From Chrysochromulina parva (taxonomy: Eukaryota > Haptophyta > Prymnesiales > Chrysochromulinaceae), in NCBI GenBank assembly GCA_002887195.1, contig PJAB01000907.1, positions 1 through 19,253 of the forward strand: a stretch of DNA of 19,253 bases, in the 5' to 3' direction. Below are positions 14,662 to 19,253 of the stretch, piece by piece; the first letter of the stretch is position 1; every line of letters begins with the position of its first letter. The notes under the pieces are model-generated. The model was not told where the DNA came from. It did not search any database and saw only the letters and a list, made by a program, of their open reading frames with translations. Position numbers and translations under genes: made by a program.

Positions 14662-16341
14662 ATGATGCCAGCGAGCGGTTGCTCGCAGGCGTCGTCGGCA
14701 GCCACGTTTGCGGCCTTTCTCGACGCGAAGCACTGCGAATGGGCCGTCATGCGGCACAATGCGCGCCCGCGCTCCAAAGCCGCTGGGTCGAGGCTGCGCA
14801 GCTTGATGGGCACGACCTCGGGCACGCTGCTGCCCGAGCCGCAGCCGCATCCAGCCATGCATCCAGCGCGTTCGGGCGATGACGCTGGCGGCAGCAGCGT
14901 TCATCACGAACCGTGGGTAAGGGCGAGCCCGCCATGGAGGGTGCCGGACTCGATGCGGGACTCGACCAGTGCCGACTCCAAGCCGACCGACTTATCGATA
15001 CATCGATCGATACATGCACGGAGCGGCAGCGGCAAGAAAGTGCCCCACTCGCCGGGCGGCTCGCTCCACGAGGTGTCCGTTACGGCGCTCCACGAGGTGC
15101 CTGTGCCTCGCGGATGGCCAGAGGCCACGAACCCAAGCATCGACGCGCCCCTCGCCATCACGACTTCGGGAGGCACGATCCAGCACGTGCCACAGCGCTT
15201 GCCCTCGGCGATTGGCTGGCCAGAGTTTGATCGGGAGGACGCTCTGAGTCCTCCAGGAGCGCCTGCGCTCGGGAGCGTCCATATGCACCCGCCGCTGCCG
15301 CCTCCGTACCCGGACAACGCGAACGTTGGGAGGCCCTACTGCCAGGGCGATCATGGCAGTTGGACGGCGGGCTTCGGCGGGTGCGACACGTACGGCGACC
15401 CGTTGGATAACCTCCCCTTTTGCGATCGTGACCAAGACTCGACGCAAGAAGGTCTGACTGCCGAGCAAGCGTGCGTCGAGTGCGGCGTGTGCGTCTATTG
15501 GCCTCCGCCCTCGCCGCCGCCCTTGCCGCCCCCGCCTTCGCCGCCGCCGCCGCCGCCCCCGTCGCCGCCGCCCTCGCCGCCACCGTCGCCGCCGCCGCCC
15601 TCGCCGCCCTCGCCCTCGCTGCCCCCCTCGCCACCGCCCTCGCCGCCCCCGCTGCCCTCGCCGCCGCCCGGCGTGAACATAACGGCCGTGTTGGAGGAGC
15701 AGAAGGCGAAGGAGCTCGAGGCGCTAAGAAGGCTCCTTGACAGTGGTACGCTCGACCAAGCGGGCTACGAAGCGGCCAAGGCGCGCGTCGAGGCCAAGTA
15801 CATGTCCGACGACGATAAGCAAGAGAAGCTCGACGAGCTCGAGGAGATGCACCGCGCGGGCGTCCTCAACGAGACGCAGTACCAGGACGCGAAGGCGAAG
15901 CTCACAGGCGAGCCCGACCCGACCTCGGCCGAGGGTTTGGCCAAGGCCGCCGCCGAGGCGGAAGCGGAAAAGGCCAAGGCCGCGGAGGCTTTCTCCCTCG
16001 TCACCAAGATGAGCCTCAGCGTCGCCGAGGTGCTCCTCCTCATGCTGGGCATGATGCTGGTCCTCGGCGGCGGCAAGGTGGGCGGCGGCGGCGGCGGCAT
16101 CATCAAGGCCCTCGCCGCCCTCTCCTTGCTGATCCTGATCGCCTTCGCGGTGATACAATATCTGAACAGCGTCAGCCTGCTCAAGTGGCCGGTCATCGGG
16201 GTGGCGTTCTTCCAGTTCGTCGCGACCATCCTCATCCTGGTTGGCCAAGGCGGCCTGGCGATGTTGATCGTCGCCGGCAGCCTTGTCCTCCTCGGCCTTA
16301 CCCTTGCGCTTGGCTGGCTTGGCTGGCTCGGTGGGTTGTGA
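14662..16341 (+). CDS. Membrane protein: Cys-rich module, Ser-Pro/poly-Pro stalk, two SHOCT-like motifs, four TM helices
   Basis: 559 aa from the first ATG at 14662. The first 200 residues are Ser/Pro/His-rich and possibly mis-modelled. Then comes a Cys-rich module (GRPYCQGDHGSWTAGFGGCD, LPFCDRD, GLTAEQACVECGVCVYW), a C-x-W-x-C-DTY type I associate with haptophyte surface proteins. A stalk of about 58 residues of SPPP/PPPP repeats (15499-15672) resembles hydroxyproline-rich glycoproteins. Two SHOCT-like motifs follow: LEALRRLLDSGTLDQAGYEA and KLDELEEMHRAGVLNETQYQ, each helix-Gly-(V/T)L-turn-helix. An Ala/Glu/Lys-rich helix leads to four hydrophobic helices (VAEVLLLMLGMMLVL; ALAALSLLILIAFAVI; VIGVAFFQFVATILILV; MLIVAGSLVLLGLTLAL). 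No N-terminal signal is visible, so topology is open. SHOCT motifs are best known in bacterial membrane-linked and oligomerising proteins. Function unknown; likely a surface or wall-anchoring protein. Confidence 0.7.
   Translation: MMPASGCSQASSAATFAAFLDAKHCEWAVMRHNARPRSKAAGSRLRSLMGTTSGTLLPEPQPHPAMHPARSGDDAGGSSVHHEPWVRASPPWRVPDSMRDSTSADSKPTDLSIHRSIHARSGSGKKVPHSPGGSLHEVSVTALHEVPVPRGWPEATNPSIDAPLAITTSGGTIQHVPQRLPSAIGWPEFDREDALSPPGAPALGSVHMHPPLPPPYPDNANVGRPYCQGDHGSWTAGFGGCDTYGDPLDNLPFCDRDQDSTQEGLTAEQACVECGVCVYWPPPSPPPLPPPPSPPPPPPPSPPPSPPPSPPPPSPPSPSLPPSPPPSPPPLPSPPPGVNITAVLEEQKAKELEALRRLLDSGTLDQAGYEAAKARVEAKYMSDDDKQEKLDELEEMHRAGVLNETQYQDAKAKLTGEPDPTSAEGLAKAAAEAEAEKAKAAEAFSLVTKMSLSVAEVLLLMLGMMLVLGGGKVGGGGGGIIKALAALSLLILIAFAVIQYLNSVSLLKWPVIGVAFFQFVATILILVGQGGLAMLIVAGSLVLLGLTLALGWLGWLGGL
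14994..15015. repeat. 10-bp direct duplication (period 12), in frame
   Basis: ATCGATACAT at 14994-15003 and 15006-15015, separated by cg, gives SIHRSIHA in the protein. It is a four-codon gain. Confidence 0.8.
15062..15099. repeat. 14-bp direct duplication around a 10-bp spacer with palindrome (period 24)
   Basis: CGCTCCACGAGGTG at 15062-15075 and 15086-15099 flank TCCGTTACGG, which contains the palindrome CCGT-T-ACGG. The protein reads LHEVSVTALHEVPV. The 14 + 10 geometry is the same as at 1302-1339. Confidence 0.9.
15499..15672. repeat. CCG-rich tract encoding the poly-Pro/Ser stalk
   Basis: An imperfect run of ccg, cct, ccc and tcg triplets encodes SPPP and PPPPP units. Codons vary at third positions (ccg, ccc, cct, cca), which suggests selection for the peptide and not simple DNA slippage alone. 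Confidence 0.85.
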
Positions 16342-16577
16342 GTTGAGGCAAGTGTGAGGCGGTTAGTGTTCGTCAACAGGGCGGCGCGCTTGAGCCGTCT
16401 ATCCCTGGCTCCTGACTTACGTCCCTTGATGAGGGAAGTAATTGTGCTTTGGAAGAAAAGTTGCGGAAAGAGCACACCGGGTGCGCCACGAGCAAAAAAG
16501 AAGGTGTACGTGTGTCAGCTCCAACCCGCTCGCGGGGGTTCGTGCCCCCACGCCGGCAAGTGTCGCGCCCGTGGAGC

Positions 16578-17987
16578 ATGGTCGGATTCCTCAACACGAC
16601 GAACTCGTCAAATCTCAACGCCGGGGGGCGGCCTTCCAATGATATTTCAGCGATCCTTGTCTATTCCGGGATCGCGCTCGAGGTGGTGGCCGGCGCGCTG
16701 CTCTCCCTCTCGATGGTGATTCAGCGACACGCCCTGACGTACAAGAACGATGTCGCAGCCACCAAGGTGCCACTCCTTTGCTGCCGAATGGGGCGCTGGA
16801 AGGCGTGGTTTGTGGGTCTGGTCGTCTACGGCGCCGCATCTTGCATCAAGGTAGTGGGCTTCAACCTGGGCCCCTTGACCATTCTGGGCTCCGTCTTCGT
16901 CGGTGCGCTGCTCGTGGTCAATCTCTTCCTCGGCCATTGGCTCCTCAAGGAGGAGCTCACCCACAGCAAGGTCGTCGGCACGCTACTCGTGCTTGCCGGC
17001 GCTTGCGTGAGCAGCGCTGGCACGCCAACTGGAGCACCCACCTCATTCAGCACAACAGACATGCAGGCGCTCTTCATGAGAGCGCCGCCCTTTGGCGGCT
17101 TCTACCTCGCCCTCGTCATCCTCGTCGTCCTGCTCAGCCTCTGGTTCATCCTGGTCATCGAGAAGGCCTACCCGGTGCCGAGGTTGCAGGCCGCTCAACA
17201 GACTCGTGCCGCAGCGGCTGGCTCGCTGCCATTTCGGCTGTACAAGCGGCCGTCCTTCTGCCTCGCCGTGACGATGGTGCTCGTGTACCCTGGCTCGCTT
17301 GGACTCAATGAGGCGTTTGCGGACATTTGCGTAAAGGCGTACTCGTCGATGCTCGTGCGCTGCATCACAATGGATGAGCGGGGATTGCCGGCTTGCCATG
17401 ACTGGACGTTGTACGTGACGATGGGCGTGGGCATCCCGTCGGCCATCTCGACGAGCTACTGGCTCAAGGTCGTCTTCGAGCGTTACCAGACGACTCTCGC
17501 CCTGCCCATTGAGTACTCCACGCTCAATATCTTCTCCGTCATCGGCGGGCTCCTCTTCTTCCAAGAAGTGGACTACATGACGGACCAGCAAAGGACACTC
17601 GCGCTCGTCGGCTGCCTCATCATGACCATTGGCGGTGCTGTCATCGTCGCCGGAGAGGTCTCTGAAGAGCTCCTCGCCTCGCGGCGCACCTCCTCTGCCG
17701 GCACCTCCTCTGCCGACACCTCCTCTGGCGAGGTCTCACCTTCGCGATCGAGGCCAGGCTCACCGGCGTCGCAGAGCAAGGGGGTAGGTCAGTCCTACCC
17801 CCTTACGCAGAGCTCGAGGCCAGGCTCGCCGGCTTCGGTGAGGCCAAAGCAGCCACTCGCCGCCAGCTGGGCCATGCGACCTGCTCGATCGAACAAGCTC
17901 GAGGACGGTCTTCGGCGCGGAGGCAAGCTTGGAAGTTCCTCTCCCTCCAAGCTTGCCCATGAAGACACTCCTTCATGTCGTGTGTAG
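16578..17987 (+). CDS. NIPA-like magnesium transporter
   Basis: 469 aa from the ATG at 16578; the earlier frame opening is TTG. The protein has about nine hydrophobic helices and NIPA/SLC57 features: SLSMVIQRHAL at the end of TM1; a membrane segment GLVVYGAASCIKVVGFNLGP; PLTILGSVFVGALLVVN; HWLLKEEL followed by VGTLLVLAGACV; later helices around LYVTMGVGIPSAISTSYWLK and NIFSVIGGLLFFQEVDYM; and a last helix LIMTIGGAVIVAG. NIPA proteins mediate Mg2+ uptake or release at plasma and endosomal membranes. The cytosolic tail is Ser/Pro-rich with SRPGSPAS repeated at a 66-bp period, the repeat being interrupted by a hairpin insertion. A 150-nt intron near the end may replace the last 50 residues (listed separately), extending the gene to 18116. 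Ion specificity is inferred from the family. Confidence 0.93.
   Translation: MVGFLNTTNSSNLNAGGRPSNDISAILVYSGIALEVVAGALLSLSMVIQRHALTYKNDVAATKVPLLCCRMGRWKAWFVGLVVYGAASCIKVVGFNLGPLTILGSVFVGALLVVNLFLGHWLLKEELTHSKVVGTLLVLAGACVSSAGTPTGAPTSFSTTDMQALFMRAPPFGGFYLALVILVVLLSLWFILVIEKAYPVPRLQAAQQTRAAAAGSLPFRLYKRPSFCLAVTMVLVYPGSLGLNEAFADICVKAYSSMLVRCITMDERGLPACHDWTLYVTMGVGIPSAISTSYWLKVVFERYQTTLALPIEYSTLNIFSVIGGLLFFQEVDYMTDQQRTLALVGCLIMTIGGAVIVAGEVSEELLASRRTSSAGTSSADTSSGEVSPSRSRPGSPASQSKGVGQSYPLTQSSRPGSPASVRPKQPLAASWAMRPARSNKLEDGLRRGGKLGSSSPSKLAHEDTPSCRV
17770..17813. repeat. Hairpin micro-insertion with 8-bp flanking duplication (period 36)
   Basis: CGCAGAGC at 17770-17777 and 17806-17813 flank a 28-bp insert at 17778-17805. 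The insert is an inverted repeat with perfect 11-bp arms AAGGGGGTAGG / CCTACCCCCTT, a TCAGT loop and one trailing A. The gain is twelve codons, in frame (QSKGVGQSYPLTQS). Confidence 0.95.
17838..17987 (+). other. Possible 150-nt intron replacing the NIPA tail with an acidic C-terminus
   Basis: A donor TTCG|GTGAGG at 17838 and an acceptor GTGTAG|GGG ending at 17987, both phase 0, would remove the in-frame TAG. The acceptor AG is the last two bases of that stop. The downstream frame (17988-18116) then adds 42 residues, very rich in Asp, Ala and Ser (DADDAHDGAEADGSIDAF and on), before a TGA. The result would be 462 aa. The acidic reading is coding-like. If unspliced, the stop at 17985-17987 holds. 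Confidence 0.45.
17922..17957. repeat. Inverted repeat, 12-bp arms, near the NIPA stop
   Basis: GGCAAGCTTGGA (17922-17933) and TCCAAGCTTGCC (17946-17957) are perfect inverted arms around a 12-nt loop. It lies inside the possible intron at 17838-17987. No flanking duplication was found, so it may be an RNA hairpin or an unrelated insertion. Confidence 0.85.
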
Positions 17988-18116
17988 GGGGATGCAGATG
18001 ATGCACATGATGGTGCCGAGGCCGATGGAAGCATCGATGCCTTCGCCTCAGATGATGCGTCCGCCTCAGACGACGATGATGCCTCAGCCGGCAGAGGAGA
18101 GGCATCAACAGAGTGA

Positions 18117-18729
18117 CTCCGGGGGGCCTCTCGACAACTGGCTGGCTTGGACGTCCGCAGGGGGAGAGTGGTACAGCTGTTGTGTATTGCATGTTGCTTG
18201 TTGGTAGCTTGTTGGGGCTCTCGCTATTTGACAGTCGCACTTGACGGGGTATACAAACAGAGCGGGGGTGTAAGTAGTGTGTTAGGTCATATAGAAAAAC
18301 GTAGTCAGCGCGTGTTCACAGCCCATGCGTCACACGCTCACAGCCACAATGGTTCGGTTAAACACGACACCCAAGACACCGGACCGGCGTACATACGGAT
18401 ACGTTTACCACTAGCTCGGGGACCCCTGGACCCCCCTATCACAGCCATACTCGATCAGCCGCCGGGCCGGGCCGCAACGCTTAGCCCCGCCCGGTCGCCT
18501 TAGTAAGCGCGTCCTAGTTTAATAAAAGGCGCATCTTGATCTCGGTGATCTTCTGCCGGATCCCCTTCCCCCGCCCGGCCTGTGTAATAGCAGGCTGTGT
18601 CGGCCATGCCTCCGTCCATTGCGAGAGCGGCCCCGTGCTTGGGTTCTTTGGAACAGCTTCAGCATGCATCCTGAAAACTGCACGTTCAGGATCCTTCAGT
18701 GACGCGTGGCGCGCGTGGGCCAAGAGCTG
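18117..18729. other. Intergenic region upstream of the ARM gene, no gene seen
   Basis: Frames are short and motif-free on both strands. The stretch 18170-18400 is relatively AT-rich and probably holds the NIPA-like 3' UTR. The frame of the ARM protein opens at 18703 after a TGA at 18700. Confidence 0.5.
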
Positions 18730-19253
18730 ATGATGGGCGCCATCGATCCGCTCGTGGGCCAAGAGCTGATGATCGGCGCGATCGAGCCGCTCGTAGCGCT
18801 CGTGCGCGACGGCCACGCTCAAGGCAAGGCGTACGCAGCCGGCGAGTTGGGGAATCTGGCGGCCGGCGACGCTGCCATCGGAGCGGCGATTGCGGCGGCG
18901 GGCGCCATCGAGCCGCTCGTGGCGCTCGTGCGCGACGGCGACGCACGAGGCAAGGCGAACGCAGCCGGCGCGTTGGGGAATCTGGCGGCCGGCGGCGCTG
19001 CCATCAAGGCGGCGCTTGCCGAGGCGGGCGCCATCGAGCCGCTCGTGGTGCTCGTGCGCGACGGCGACGCTCGAGGCAAGGCGTTCGCAGCCGTCGCGTT
19101 GGGGAATCTGGCGGCCGGCGACGCTGCCATCGGAGCGGCGATTGCGGCGGCGGGCGCCATCGAGCCGCTCGTGGCGCTCTTGTGCGACGGCGACGCTCAA
19201 GGCAAGGCGAACGCAGCCAACACGTTGGAGAGTCTGGCGGTCGGCAACGATGC
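18730..19253 (+). CDS. Armadillo-repeat protein, 5' part only (runs off the window)
   Basis: The frame is open from 18703 to the end of the window with no stop; the first ATGs are 18730 and 18733. After a 13-residue duplication (GQELMMGAIDPLV / GQELMIGAIEPLV, 39 bp) it encodes 42-residue ARM repeats. A typical unit starts GAIEPLVALVRDGDARGKA and continues NAAGALGNLAAGGAAIKAAL. Units start at 18775, 18901, 19027 and 19153, exactly 126 bp apart and nearly identical. Each has the ARM signature: a helix ending in PLV-x-LV, an A-x-A-L-x-NLA helix, and a Gly turn. ARM solenoids are protein-interaction scaffolds (beta-catenin, Vac8 and importin-alpha families); the repeat alone does not identify the partner. 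Frames read on the opposite strand here are shadows of this repeat. Confidence 0.88.
   Translation, partial: MMGAIDPLVGQELMIGAIEPLVALVRDGHAQGKAYAAGELGNLAAGDAAIGAAIAAAGAIEPLVALVRDGDARGKANAAGALGNLAAGGAAIKAALAEAGAIEPLVVLVRDGDARGKAFAAVALGNLAAGDAAIGAAIAAAGAIEPLVALLCDGDAQGKANAANTLESLAVGND

Noticed and set aside
14547..14858. Minus-strand ORF opposite the 5' end of the stalk/SHOCT gene
   Set aside because: It reads fairly naturally but has no recognisable domain and overlaps the plus-strand frame. Kept only as a doubt about that gene's N-terminus.
18514..19200. Minus-strand ORF of 228 aa with internal repeats (RHERLDGARRRN...)
   Set aside because: The repeat comes from the complementary ARM repeats. 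The plus strand has the canonical 42-residue ARM pattern.
1..19253. CRISPR array, phage or bacterial defence island, tRNA or rRNA genes
   Set aside because: Tandem arrays have no unique spacers, the genes are eukaryotic with introns, and no tRNA or rRNA-like conserved core was seen on either strand.

Overview
The window reads as nuclear DNA of a GC-rich unicellular eukaryotic alga, most likely a haptophyte; this is an inference from gene content, not a proof. The evidence is: intron-bearing genes on both strands with coding regions mostly on one long exon; a PUFA-type ELO elongase; a DHHC palmitoyltransferase; NIPA-type and TMEM163-like transporters; ARM repeats; and two Cys-rich modules of a kind I associate with haptophyte secreted proteins. 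A Ser-Pro/poly-Pro hydroxyproline-glycoprotein-like segment and TTAGGG-type telomere units inside a coding exon also fit. I saw no operons, bacterial signals, tRNA or rRNA genes, or CRISPR array.

Layout. 1-205 is a block of minisatellites. 213-593 (+) is a small Cys-rich ORF, probably a terminal exon. 1238-2923 (-) is an unusual fusion of a 2-oxoglutarate/Fe(II) prolyl-hydroxylase-like domain, a ZZ-like zinc module and an NBR1-type FW domain; it has one 120-nt intron. Divergent to it, 3086-3685 (+) encodes a putative secreted repeat-peptide precursor with four copies of the 11-mer THAxLHHIDVP. 4604-6178 (+) is a three-exon TMEM163/CDF-like membrane protein with one GC-AG intron and one minisatellite-filled intron. 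6371-7294 (+) is an ELO elongase. 7966-9045 (-) is a hypothetical helical protein whose 3' end runs into a 14-bp minisatellite. 9286-10332 (+) is the DHHC acyltransferase. 10542-12533 (+) is a large disordered Ala/Pro-rich protein. 13300-14277 (-) is a Pro-rich hypothetical protein. 14662-16341 (+) combines a Cys-rich module, a poly-Pro stalk, two SHOCT-like motifs and four membrane helices. 16578-17987, or 18116 if spliced, (+) is a NIPA-like Mg2+ transporter. 18730 to the window end (+) is the start of an ARM-repeat protein.

The genes look like independent housekeeping, membrane and surface functions, not one pathway. Two loose links are worth noting: a prolyl-hydroxylase-like enzyme lies near a Pro-rich cell-wall-type protein, and several genes concern membranes or secretion.

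The most unusual property is genome-structural. At least eight places carry short direct duplications (8-16 bp) around a short spacer, and in three of them the spacer is a palindrome or contains a short one. In every clearly coding case the net insertion is a multiple of three. Two sites in one gene share an identical 20-bp palindrome (arms GGGTGTGAAC and GTTCACACCC) but have different flanking duplications, which is what a tiny mobile palindromic insert would leave. A degenerate relative sits exactly on a 3' splice site. The repeat-peptide precursor and the oxygenase-FW fusion are the best candidates for undescribed protein systems.
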